From: Oceanispirochaeta sp.
GTDB lineage: Bacteria > Spirochaetota > Spirochaetia > DSM-2461
Assembly (NCBI RefSeq): GCF_027859075.1
Contig: NZ_JAQIBL010000191.1
Span: forward strand, 1-57,918
Reading direction: 5' to 3'
DNA length: 57,918 bases
Of this stretch, positions 50,743-57,918 are shown in pieces. A model generated the notes under the pieces. It was given only the letters and a program-made list of their open reading frames with translations, was not told where the DNA came from and did not search any database. Within the stretch, counting starts at the first letter, position 1. Each line of letters begins with the position of its first letter. The translations under genes and the position numbers were made by a program.

Positions 50743-52110
50743 TTACCGCTTGAAGGATGAGCCCAGTGCAAGTTCTTTTCTGTACTTGGCAACCGTCCTC
50801 CTTGCAATATTAATTCCTTTCTTACTCAGAATCTCTGAAATCTTCTGATCAGACAGCTTTTTTTCATCCGTGGATTCTGCAATGATCTCACGGACAACCT
50901 CTTTAACTCCTTCCTTGGAGAATCGGGAACCTCCAGATCCGGCCCCGGAAATAGAATTGGTAAAAAAATGTTTCAGTTCGTATATACCCCATTCGGTTTG
51001 AACATACTTATTGGTCGTAATCCTGGAAACAGTGGCTTCATGCACACCTATTTCACCAGCAACATCCTTTAGGGTCAGGGGATTTAAATATTTAGGGCCT
51101 CTCCTGAAAAAGTCCCTTTGAAACTCAAGAATGGCTGTTGCAGTCTTAAGCAAAGTCATATTCCTTTGATTTATACTTCCAATAAACCATCGGGCATCTC
51201 TGACCCTTCCGTTCACAAACTGTTTGACCCTCTTATCTTCGACGCCCCCCCCCTCCTGAATGTCTTCGAAGAAGGAATTGATACGCAGAACCGGAATTTC
51301 CTCGTCGTTAAGAACGATTACAAACTCACCTTCCTTCTTCCGGACAATCAAATCCGGGATGACATAGTTATAAGAACTTTGAGAGTAGATGCTGCCGGGA
51401 TAAGGGTCCAGGGACTTGAGGAAATCCATTATCTCATCCCATCTTTCTCTGCTGATTTTCAGCTGCCTTATAATTTCATTATATTTCTCTTTCTCCAGCA
51501 ATTCCATTAAATCGGTCAGAACCGTGTCCACTTCTTCGGGCATATCCTCCCTAAGGTGAGCCTGAATCAGTAGGGACTCTCTATGATCGGCGGCACAAAC
51601 CCCCAAAGGATCAAAGTCCTGAATGAGGTGAATCATCTTTTCAAGGAGGGACCGCTCTCCTTCCCGCACAAGTGTGTCGGGGGAATCCATATGAAAGCCA
51701 TTTCCATCGAGGTTGCTGATAAGAAGCTCACCAATACGGTTCTCTTCTTCCGAGAGAACTGTCATGTGCAGCTGCCACAAGAGATGATCCTGCAACGACT
51801 CACTCCGGAATATAGTTCCCTCAAGGAATTTACGTTTCGTATCCTCTCCCGTATTAGGGACTCTCTGGTACCCCGGATCCGATGAATTCTCAAAAGGATC
51901 ATAATCATCACTTTTTTTAGAGGGCATTTCATCCAGGGTGGCGGGTTTTAAAGAATCGACTTCTTCCAGGGCGGGATTTTTCTCCACCTCTTCGGCAATT
52001 TTCTGCCTGAGATCCTGAATAGGAAGAGCCATCAGCTGTATAGACTGATACATCTGTGGACTCATTTTAAGTCGCTGTTCCTGTGATATGACGGTTCTTT
52101 GAACCTGCAA
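50743..52110 (-). CDS. rpoN: RNA polymerase sigma-54 factor
   Basis: This 455-residue sigma-54 has region I (LKMSPQMYQSIQLMALPIQD), an acidic region II, the core-binding domain, an HTH (TLKDVAGEIGVHEATVSRIT) and the RpoN box ARRTVAKYRKEL near the C-terminus. It needs AAA+ activators such as the NtrX-like protein in the same run. Sigma-54 promoters (GG-N10-GC) were not found by eye near the genes here. It is downstream of lptB in the same direction. Confidence 0.96.
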   Translation of the reverse strand: MQVQRTVISQEQRLKMSPQMYQSIQLMALPIQDLRQKIAEEVEKNPALEEVDSLKPATLDEMPSKKSDDYDPFENSSDPGYQRVPNTGEDTKRKFLEGTIFRSESLQDHLLWQLHMTVLSEEENRIGELLISNLDGNGFHMDSPDTLVREGERSLLEKMIHLIQDFDPLGVCAADHRESLLIQAHLREDMPEEVDTVLTDLMELLEKEKYNEIIRQLKISRERWDEIMDFLKSLDPYPGSIYSQSSYNYVIPDLIVRKKEGEFVIVLNDEEIPVLRINSFFEDIQEGGGVEDKRVKQFVNGRVRDARWFIGSINQRNMTLLKTATAILEFQRDFFRRGPKYLNPLTLKDVAGEIGVHEATVSRITTNKYVQTEWGIYELKHFFTNSISGAGSGGSRFSKEGVKEVVREIIAESTDEKKLSDQKISEILSKKGINIARRTVAKYRKELALGSSFKR

Positions 52111-52203
52111 AAGGGCCTCCGTTTTTTTAACTGATCACCAAGAGGAATTGTATCATTAAACCCGGTTTTAGCAAGATCAATAACCGGATATGTTCATTGA
52201 GAG

Positions 52204-52953
52204 TTACATTGAAAAATCTTTTCCCAGGTATATGGTTCGTGCCAGCTCACTTTCTAAAAGCTCTTCTTTGCTTCCACTGACAATGATCTCACCCAGGTTC
52301 GTGATATAGGAGCGATGAGTGATGGTGAAGGTATCCCGTACATTATGGTCGGTTATCAGAATGCCGATTCCTCGTTCAGAAAGGTGCTCTATGATTTTTT
52401 TAATCTCGTAGACAGCAATGGGATCAATTCCGGCAAAAGGTTCATCCAGAAGCAGAAAACGGGGATCCGTCGCCAGAGAGCGGGCAATTTCCGTCCGCCT
52501 TCTTTCCCCTCCCGAGAGAGTAAAAGCTTTCTGTCTCCGAACCTTCTGTACTCCCAGGTCCTCAATGAGGTGCTCCATCTTTTCTTTCTTTTCTACTTTA
52601 CTCAAATCATCCCGCGTTTCGAGAATGGCCCAGATATTGTCTTCCACCGTCAGCTTCCGAAAAACTGAGGGCTCCTGAGGCAGGTATGAAATGCCCAGGC
52701 GGGAACGCTTGTACATCGGCTCGTTGGTGATGTCAGTATTATCCAGAAGAATGCGTCCCGCTGTGGCTCTGATAAATCCTGCAATGATATAAAAACAAGT
52801 GGTTTTGCCGGCTCCGTTGGGACCTAAAAGGCCAACGATTTCCCCCTGATGCATAGTAAAACTCATGGTTTTAACGGCGACTTTTTTTCCATACAATTTT
52901 TTAACATTTTCGACTTGAAGAGACTTTGTATCAGAAATCATTGCCTTACTCAT
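52204..52953 (-). CDS. lptB: LPS export ABC ATPase LptB
   Basis: This 249-residue ATPase powers the LptBFG complex. It shows Walker A GLLGPNGAGKTTCFYII, the Q-loop in YLPQEPSVFRKLTVEDN, the signature LSGGERRRTEIARSL and Walker B FLLLDEPFAGIDPIAV with ITDHNVRDTF. The start overlaps the lptA stop (ATGA). The LptF and LptG permeases are not in this window. Spirochaetes differ in whether they make LPS, so the exact cargo is unproven. Confidence 0.94.
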   Translation of the reverse strand: MSKAMISDTKSLQVENVKKLYGKKVAVKTMSFTMHQGEIVGLLGPNGAGKTTCFYIIAGFIRATAGRILLDNTDITNEPMYKRSRLGISYLPQEPSVFRKLTVEDNIWAILETRDDLSKVEKKEKMEHLIEDLGVQKVRRQKAFTLSGGERRRTEIARSLATDPRFLLLDEPFAGIDPIAVYEIKKIIEHLSERGIGILITDHNVRDTFTITHRSYITNLGEIIVSGSKEELLESELARTIYLGKDFSM

Positions 52954-53660
52954 GGGCTCTCCTCAGGTGTTTCCAATTCCGTGTCAGCCTGGGAGTCTTC
53001 GACGACTTCGGCCGGATTGTTCTCTGCATCATTATCATCCTGGCTCTTGGAAAGCAGTGACCCCTGAACTACCCCTTCCATCCTGATTTCATCCGTATCC
53101 AGATCTACAGTGATACGGGAGGCTCTGAAAACATCGTCCTTTCTATAGACGACGGGTAAACCGGTTAGTTCAAGAACATTCCGGTCTCTGTAATACACGG
53201 CAAATTCACTCCTGCAAGCCAGATCTTCTTTGAGAATACGCACTCCGACCTGTAGAATAATCAGATCGTCCTTTTCCCTATTTTCAAAATAGCTGCATTT
53301 AATAATCATCTTATTTTCTCTGTCTTCCATCATGGAAGGACCGGTTATTCTGATGATTCTATTGTCATTATCATAATGAAACACATCCGATGTCAGAGTA
53401 AAGTTTTTTTCAAGGTCCTCCACTTCAACGTTTCCTTCACAGATGAAAAACTGAAAATCCTTACCTAGAATCTCAACACGATCAGCCTTGATCTTCTTCT
53501 TCTCCGACTGTATCAACACATTCCCTTCAAGGAGGGTGTTTTCTTTCCCCTCGGCCATGACCGATTTTAAAAAATCACTGGTAAAACTGTACTGCTCTGC
53601 TGTGATCGGTAAAAGGGAGAACAGAAGCATTATTAAAAATAGAAACCTTTTTTTATTCAT
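52950..53660 (-). CDS. lptA: LptA/OstA-like periplasmic protein
   Basis: This 236-residue protein has a signal peptide (NKKRFLFLIMLLFSLLPITA) and a beta-jelly-roll region with EGNVLIQSEKKKIKADRVEI, ICEGNVEVEDLEKNFTLTSD and a second half with LELTGLPVVYRKDDVFRASR, typical of the OstA/LptA fold. The tail (about 35 residues) is acidic and probably disordered. It bridges LPS transport between membranes. The start at 53660 follows AGGAAGTAAGG. It overlaps lptC by eight bases. Confidence 0.85.
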   Translation of the reverse strand: MNKKRFLFLIMLLFSLLPITAEQYSFTSDFLKSVMAEGKENTLLEGNVLIQSEKKKIKADRVEILGKDFQFFICEGNVEVEDLEKNFTLTSDVFHYDNDNRIIRITGPSMMEDRENKMIIKCSYFENREKDDLIILQVGVRILKEDLACRSEFAVYYRDRNVLELTGLPVVYRKDDVFRASRITVDLDTDEIRMEGVVQGSLLSKSQDDNDAENNPAEVVEDSQADTELETPEESP

Positions 53661-54201
53661 CCTTACTTCCTGATTCAAGAGATCCACCGATTCCAGATGA
53701 AAAAATTGTTGTATTTGTATATAAGTCTGCCACAAAACCAGCCCCTTCCAGAAGGGATCCGTTATCCATCATGATCGTGACCCGGGATTCTTCCATACTG
53801 GAGAGCTCTCTTTTTTCATCCAGCCAGCTCAGATTCTCGGCTTTGACAGAGGCTTCATTCCTCAGGGAGTATCCCTGGATATGGCCCTGGATCTTTGCAT
53901 CATTGTTATCAGAAATCAGCAGATATTCGGCTTCTCCCGTCGTGATCACGTCCCGGCCACTTCCAAACTCATTAAAGACAAACTTTATCAGCTCCGTTTC
54001 TTCCCTTTTTTCCCAGACAATTGCCTCTTCGGCTTGAAAAGTGACCTTTGGCTGTCCGCCCTGAACCTGAACTCGTTTCACACCATAGAGCCTGGATGTT
54101 GGGATAGACTCATCCAGGCTGTCACTGAAAGATGAATCATAATCCAGAGAACATGAGAAATTAAGAAAAATAATTAAAACCGAGAAGAGTATCTTTTTCA
54201 C
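53653..54201 (-). CDS. lptC: LptC-like protein, probable lipoprotein
   Basis: This 182-residue protein starts with GTG. The N-terminus KKILFSVLIIFLNFSCSLDY has a hydrophobic stretch and a lipobox-like FSC, so it is probably lipidated; classical LptC is inner-membrane anchored by a helix. The mature part has the LptC pattern VTFQAEEAIVWEKREETELI and GEAEYLLISDNNDAKIQGHI. It recruits LptA to the LptBFG complex. It is the first gene of the minus-strand run. Confidence 0.78.
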   Translation of the reverse strand: MKKILFSVLIIFLNFSCSLDYDSSFSDSLDESIPTSRLYGVKRVQVQGGQPKVTFQAEEAIVWEKREETELIKFVFNEFGSGRDVITTGEAEYLLISDNNDAKIQGHIQGYSLRNEASVKAENLSWLDEKRELSSMEESRVTIMMDNGSLLEGAGFVADLYTNTTIFSSGIGGSLESGSKDE

Positions 54202-54281
54202 TTTCAGGAAATTATCGGTTTATATGCCCCTCCTGTCAATCAACAAAGGGATTGGAATTAAGTTCAAAAGTTTATAATATA

Positions 54282-54311
54282 TTGACAGCACTGAATACTG
54301 GGAATTAGACT
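54282..54311 (+). promoter_or_regulatory. Promoter for cheR-cheB
   Basis: TTGACA (54282-54287), an 18-base spacer and TAGACT (54306-54311) lie about 28 bases before the cheR start codon, in the gap shared with the divergent lptC. Confidence 0.4.
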
Positions 54312-54339
54312 CAATATTAAGCCAAAGGACGGATAATAA

Positions 54340-55158
54340 ATGTCAGACTTCCTGAAGGACTCTGATTTCATGAGAATTAGAGATCTCATATATAATGAAA
54401 GTGGAATCCATTTCTCTGATTCAAACAGAACCATTCTTGAAAGCCGATTGAAGGAACGCCTGAAACTTCTGAAACTGGAGAGCATCAGTGAGTACTATAA
54501 TTCCTTGACAGGAAGTGACAGTGAGTTGAAAGATTTTCTGGATTCAGTCACGACCAATCTGACTCGCTTTTTCAGGAATCAGGCCCATTATGATACATTC
54601 ATAAATTATGTGATTCCTGACCTGGTAGAACGCAAAAGAAAAAGTGGTGAAAAGAAAATCTCAATATGGAGTGCCGGATGTTCTACTGGAGAAGAACCCT
54701 ATACAAATGCAATGGTCCTCAAAGAACACCTCCCTCCGGATTTCAAGATCGAAGTTGTAGCTTCTGACCTCAGTCTTAAATCATTGATGAAGGCAAAAGA
54801 AGGGGTTTATTTAAAGAATCGGATTACTGGAATCCCGGATAAATATCTGAATAAATACTTCACAGAAGAGGATAATAGCTATAGGGTTAAGCCGGAAATT
54901 GGGGGACTAATCAAATTTGATTATCACAACCTGAAATTCGGAAGCAGTTTGAAGAACCTGGACATTGTTTTCTGCAGGAACGTATTAATCTACTTTGATG
55001 AACCTGCACAAAAAAATGTTATTGACAACTTCTGGAATTCAATGGCCCCCCACTCCTATTTGTTTATTGGTCATTCCGAGTCACTTTTCGGCATGGATAC
55101 TCAATTTAAATTTATTAAAACAGACTGGGCGTGTATCTACGGTAAAATTAAGGATTAA
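54340..55158 (+). CDS. cheR: Chemotaxis protein methyltransferase CheR
   Basis: This 272-residue SAM enzyme methylates glutamates on chemoreceptors. It has the N-terminal helical domain, the VTTNLTRFFRNQAHYDTFIN linker, the SAM site IWSAGCSTGEEPYTNAMVLK, and DIVFCRNVLIYFDEPAQKNV near the end. AAAGGAC lies ten bases before the ATG. It is followed by cheB 15 bases away, forming an adaptation operon. No receptor gene is adjacent. Confidence 0.96.
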   Translation: MSDFLKDSDFMRIRDLIYNESGIHFSDSNRTILESRLKERLKLLKLESISEYYNSLTGSDSELKDFLDSVTTNLTRFFRNQAHYDTFINYVIPDLVERKRKSGEKKISIWSAGCSTGEEPYTNAMVLKEHLPPDFKIEVVASDLSLKSLMKAKEGVYLKNRITGIPDKYLNKYFTEEDNSYRVKPEIGGLIKFDYHNLKFGSSLKNLDIVFCRNVLIYFDEPAQKNVIDNFWNSMAPHSYLFIGHSESLFGMDTQFKFIKTDWACIYGKIKD

Positions 55159-55173
55159 GTAAGAGAGGCTTCT

Positions 55174-56319
55174 GTGTCAGAGAACAAAATATCAGTGCTG
55201 GTTGTAGACGATTCGGCATTGATGAGAAATATAATATCCAAACTGATCGAAAAAGACAGCGATCTTCAGGTCGTTGGTACGGCCATGAATGGTCGTTTTG
55301 GATTGAACAAGATTCCCCGGCTGACCCCGGATGTGATTGTTCTGGACCTGGAAATGCCCGAAATGAACGGCATTGAGTTTCTTAAGGAGATGCATAGCCT
55401 AGGTCATAACATCCCTGTAATCATCCTGTCATCCATCGCCAAAAAAGGCGCCCGAATCACCATGGAAGCCCTGGCTCTGGGAGCCTCTGATTTTATAACA
55501 AAACCCAGCGGTTCGACTCCGGATGAGCTTGAAAAAATCGGAAATCAACTCGTAACAGTTCTTAAAGCCTTCGGTAGCAATTATAGAAGAAAGCAGGGGA
55601 ACAGCGTTCCTCCTCTTGTGGACAAGCAGGTTCAGTCTCTGTCTATGGATATGGAAACCAATCGGCAGGAATCATCTCGTTTGCCTGGTAGAATCAGTAT
55701 CAAACAGGATGCCTGGGAAAAAATAACACCTTCGAAAGAGCCGGAAAAGCCGGAAGTCATTGTCATTGGCATCTCAACTGGAGGACCAAATGCCCTCAGG
55801 AAGGTCTTTTCAGAAATAGATCCAGAACTTTCTGTACCGATTGTAGTGGTTCAGCATATGCCCGCCGGGTTCACCAAGGAGTTTGCCGCCAGTCTGAACA
55901 GGATTTGTCCACTGGAAGTCAAAGAAGCTGCTGAGGGTGACCTGGTCAAGGCAGGTAGGATACTGATTGCTCCAGGTGATGCTCATGTCTCTATCGAAAA
56001 GAAGTCCCTGGCCTCAATTATTCACCTCCACGATACTGAGCTGGTCAATGGACACAAGCCCTCTGCGGGGGTCCTTTTTGATTCGGTTGCCTGCGCTTAT
56101 GGAAATAAATCCATTGCTGTGATCATGACAGGGATGGGTAAGGATGGAGCACGGGAAATCGGAAAGGTCTTCAAAGAGGGCGGGATGACGATTGCCCAGG
56201 ATTCTTCCTCATGCATTGTCTATGGAATGCCCAGGGTCGCCGTAGAACATGACTACATCCGGAAAATCGTATCCCTGGATGACATGGCCCAGACCATCAG
56301 CAGGCTGGCGGCAGGCTAA
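55174..56319 (+). CDS. cheB: Chemotaxis methylesterase/glutaminase CheB
   Basis: This 381-residue protein has a receiver domain (residues 1-125; SVLVVDDSALMRNIISKLIE at the start and phospho-Asp in VIVLDLEMPEMNG) and a C-terminal methylesterase. The catalytic Ser is in VIVIGISTGGPNALRKVFSE, the His in VVVQHMPAGFTKEF and the Asp in IMTGMGKDGAREI. It starts with GTG after AAGAGAGG. With CheR it sets receptor methylation. The linker (about 130-185) is longer than usual. Confidence 0.96.
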   Translation: MSENKISVLVVDDSALMRNIISKLIEKDSDLQVVGTAMNGRFGLNKIPRLTPDVIVLDLEMPEMNGIEFLKEMHSLGHNIPVIILSSIAKKGARITMEALALGASDFITKPSGSTPDELEKIGNQLVTVLKAFGSNYRRKQGNSVPPLVDKQVQSLSMDMETNRQESSRLPGRISIKQDAWEKITPSKEPEKPEVIVIGISTGGPNALRKVFSEIDPELSVPIVVVQHMPAGFTKEFAASLNRICPLEVKEAAEGDLVKAGRILIAPGDAHVSIEKKSLASIIHLHDTELVNGHKPSAGVLFDSVACAYGNKSIAVIMTGMGKDGAREIGKVFKEGGMTIAQDSSSCIVYGMPRVAVEHDYIRKIVSLDDMAQTISRLAAG

Positions 56320-56324
56320 AAAGC

Positions 56325-56792
56325 TCAACCGCAGCCTTTACAGGCTTTACAGGCGTCATGACAATCCATGAATTCCTTCATATCCTCTAATGACATCTTC
56401 CTCTTTATGACGGGTAGTTCTCCCGGTCCTTTGAATTTGCGCAGCAGAACATTCAGGCCCACTCCAGCGGCCAGACCCAGGACTCCAGAGAAAAACAGAA
56501 GAACTTCCACAGCTGTCAAAAAAGAAGCGATTCCATAAAAAGCCAGAAATCCTAAAAGAGGAACCATGAAGATCATAAAGGCCGCGATGATGGAAGACTT
56601 GGGATCTATCAGGATTTCCACCATATCACCCTTGGACAATGAAAATGCTTCTGGATTTTCGGCAGGAAAACAGCGTTCCTTGACCTTCCAGAAGGAGCGG
56701 GATGCTTTTGATTTATCCGCCTTGGGATTGGGATAACGGACAAGGATTGTATCATCCGTCAATTTTTCTTCAACGATTGTTGGTTGTATCAT
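56325..56792 (-). CDS. RseC/MucC-like membrane protein
   Basis: This 155-residue protein has an N-terminal beta-type part, then two membrane helices (IIAAFMIFMVPLLGFLAFYG and LTAVEVLLFFSGVLGLAAGV) and a cytoplasmic tail ending in CHDACKACKGCG. RseC family members feed electrons to or regulate redox and sigma-E systems. The N-terminal cysteines of typical RseC are missing, and the cysteine cluster is at the C-terminus instead, so the match is partial. It overlaps the YmdB-like gene by 23 bp and is probably co-transcribed. Confidence 0.65.
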   Translation of the reverse strand: MIQPTIVEEKLTDDTILVRYPNPKADKSKASRSFWKVKERCFPAENPEAFSLSKGDMVEILIDPKSSIIAAFMIFMVPLLGFLAFYGIASFLTAVEVLLFFSGVLGLAAGVGLNVLLRKFKGPGELPVIKRKMSLEDMKEFMDCHDACKACKGCG

Positions 56793-57582
56793 CAGGTTTC
56801 TCCGTACAGGGTATTCTTAAGGTTTCGATGCTCCGGGCTTTTCCCTGATCATCCAGATCAAGGAGAACGCCCTGCATTTCCAGCTGATCCCAGGCATCCT
56901 GGGACCTTTCTGGTATCTGAGTCAGGAATTTTTGAATCTCCAGATTCTTCTCCAGACCTCCCACAGAATGAAGGCTTCCACAGCGGCCGGCATCTGTAAT
57001 CATGGCAGTTCCCTTTTTCATTAGGCCAGCATCCGCAGTTATGGCTTTCGTTCCCGTTCCAATCATGGCACTGGCATGGCCGTCTACAATATAAGCAAGG
57101 GTCTGCTTCTCTGCCGTTGTGGTAGCATGGAAGTTTACAATGATATGGGGGGTGGTTTCTTTCACTCGGCTGATCAGATCAGTGACATATGAAAATGGAT
57201 TTGACAGGTGTACTCTCTGATATCCGGATTGACCCAGAAGACTAATGATGGCGATTTTCTGATCTCCCACATTATAGATACCCCATCCTCTTCCGGGACT
57301 ACCGGGTGGATAGTTTGCAGGGCGGATCAAAAAGGATGCTTTTGGGATAAATCCCACCATATCCTTTTTATAGAAGACACATTCTCCCGAAGTAATGGCA
57401 TCAAGTCCCAGTTTCTTCAGATACAGAGAATGATTCATTCCCATTCCAAAACCACCGGTCACACCGTTCCCGTTGGCAACGACAAAATCGAGGTTCTTTT
57501 CTTCTTTTAGTTTCGGAAGTAGTTTTTTGACAGTAAAGACACCGGCCTTACTGACAATCTCTCCAATAAACAGGATTCGCAT
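56770..57582 (-). CDS. YmdB-family protein lacking most metal ligands
   Basis: This 270-residue protein aligns without gaps to Bacillus subtilis YmdB numbering, as I recall it, over at least the first 177 residues. YmdB is a dinuclear-metal cAMP/cGMP phosphodiesterase. Of its eight ligands (D8, E39, N40, N67, H68, H150, H175, H177), only H150 remains here (IIVNFHATTTAEK). The others read E8, N39, G40, E67, C68, G175, K177 (GEIV, VVANGNG, TSGECVF, IGTGTKAIT). The RPANYPPGSPGRGW scaffold is intact. So it is probably inactive as that hydrolase and may bind a partner or ligand. The ATG at 57582 has AGGAGG one base upstream, an unusually short spacing; TTG 57600 is the alternative start. Confidence 0.85.
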   Translation of the reverse strand: MRILFIGEIVSKAGVFTVKKLLPKLKEEKNLDFVVANGNGVTGGFGMGMNHSLYLKKLGLDAITSGECVFYKKDMVGFIPKASFLIRPANYPPGSPGRGWGIYNVGDQKIAIISLLGQSGYQRVHLSNPFSYVTDLISRVKETTPHIIVNFHATTTAEKQTLAYIVDGHASAMIGTGTKAITADAGLMKKGTAMITDAGRCGSLHSVGGLEKNLEIQKFLTQIPERSQDAWDQLEMQGVLLDLDDQGKARSIETLRIPCTEKPDDTTNNR

Positions 57583-57668
57583 GCCTCCTAAAATACTCAA
57601 TTATTAAAAGGATAACAATTGCCAAACAAGGGCATTCTGGAGAATGTTTTTCACTTTCGAAACGGATG

Positions 57669-57697
57669 TTGACAAAGAAAACAAGCCTCACTATACT
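57669..57697 (+). promoter_or_regulatory. Promoter for tRNA-Leu
   Basis: TTGACA (57669-57674), a 17-base spacer and TATACT (57692-57697) give a near-consensus promoter ending 12 bases before the tRNA. Confidence 0.75.
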
Positions 57698-57709
57698 ATT
57701 TCTACGTCT

Positions 57710-57793
57710 GCCTGGATGGTGAAATTGGTAGACACGCTAGTTTCAGGGACTAGTGCGGGTAACCGCGTGGAGGTTCGAGTCCTCTTCCAGGCA
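57710..57793 (+). tRNA. tRNA-Leu(CAG)
   Basis: This is an 84-base class II tRNA. The acceptor stem is GCCTGGA/TCCAGGC and the anticodon stem CTAGT/ACTAG, with loop TTCAGGG giving anticodon CAG. A long variable arm and T arm GAGG-TTCGAGT-CCTC follow. The discriminator is A and no CCA is encoded. Confidence 0.94.
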
Positions 57794-57822
57794 CAATACA
57801 AACCCTTTCGGGGGATGAGATT

Positions 57823-57853
57823 AGAGCAACTTTAGCGAGTTGCTCTTTCTATT
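57823..57853 (+). terminator. Terminator after tRNA-Leu
   Basis: AGAGCAACT and AGTTGCTCT form a perfect 9-bp stem with loop TTAGCG, followed by TTCTATTT. Beyond it, to the window end, I see only AT-rich sequence with a TATAAT but no correctly spaced -35 box. Confidence 0.75.
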
Positions 57854-57918
57854 TATAACACGTCCGATTTTTGACTGACGCCAGTATTGACCCTTTTTGT
57901 TTTATAATTGCCATTTTA

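Noticed and set aside
57880-57918. Promoter at the window end (TTGACC ... TATAAT)
   Set aside because: The spacing between TTGACC and TATAAT is about 10 bases and from TTGACT about 26, neither of which fits sigma-70.

Overview
The window looks like ordinary chromosome from a spirochaete, probably a free-living or host-associated Spirochaetales member with moderate GC. This is inferred from gene content and not proven. The pointers are a double-membrane toolkit (lptC-lptA-lptB, lipoprotein signal peptidase, an RseC-like protein), motility and chemotaxis genes (FlgM-like, CheR, CheB), a regulatory HPr/HPr-kinase pair with no sugar permease nearby, sigma-54, and several proteins in architectures I associate with spirochaetes (HATPase-HDOD, receiver-like-HATPase-cNMP). 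None of the three tRNA genes encodes its CCA end.

Layout. 1-2200 is the only accessory-looking stretch: an FHA-LuxR regulator, a truncated RhuM gene, a 52-codon remnant of a type I restriction subunit (HsdR), a cluster of perfect hairpins, and a tRNA-Gly whose 3' end is duplicated 216 bp away. 2300-7850 holds a cation/Ca exchanger, an N-end-rule aminoacyl transferase, a U32 peptidase-family protein and a TPR protein. 7842-12042 is one minus-strand operon, MoxR ATPase - DUF58 - transglutaminase - TPR, with an apparent +1 frameshift at a nine-base homopolymer in the DUF58 gene. 12096-12261 is a compact tRNA-Ala unit with promoter and terminator. 12279-25254 is housekeeping: lspA, a NIF3-family gene, a signalling HDOD protein, glutaredoxin, a SpoU methylase, flgM, rsmI, an alkyltransferase-like protein, aroA, a threonine aldolase and a DHH-CBS phosphoesterase.

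25368-42207 carries htpG, a CorC-type CBS protein behind a possible structured leader, nifU-nifS for Fe-S assembly, aspS, a cNMP/HATPase signalling protein divergent from a Rex-like repressor with a Rex-type operator between them, serA, rhomboid, a polyprenyl synthase and rlmE. 42135-54201 is a very long minus-strand gene run: lptC-lptA-lptB-rpoN-hpf-hprK-ptsH-DUF4390-NtrY-like kinase-NtrX-like regulator-lexA-holA, followed by a GGDEF-EAL gene with an in-frame TAG. It joins LPS transport, sigma-54 and its two-component activator, HPr signalling, ribosome hibernation, SOS control and the replisome delta subunit. 54340-57918 has cheR-cheB, an RseC-like gene, a YmdB-family protein that has lost almost all of its metal ligands, and tRNA-Leu with a near-consensus promoter.

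I see no intact mobile element, CRISPR array, phage or defence system. The most interesting items are the catalytically stripped YmdB homologue, the homopolymer frameshift, the in-frame amber codon, the restriction-system graveyard beside the duplicated tRNA end, and the possible multi-branched RNA upstream of the CorC gene. Functional calls come from reading the translations. No database search was run.
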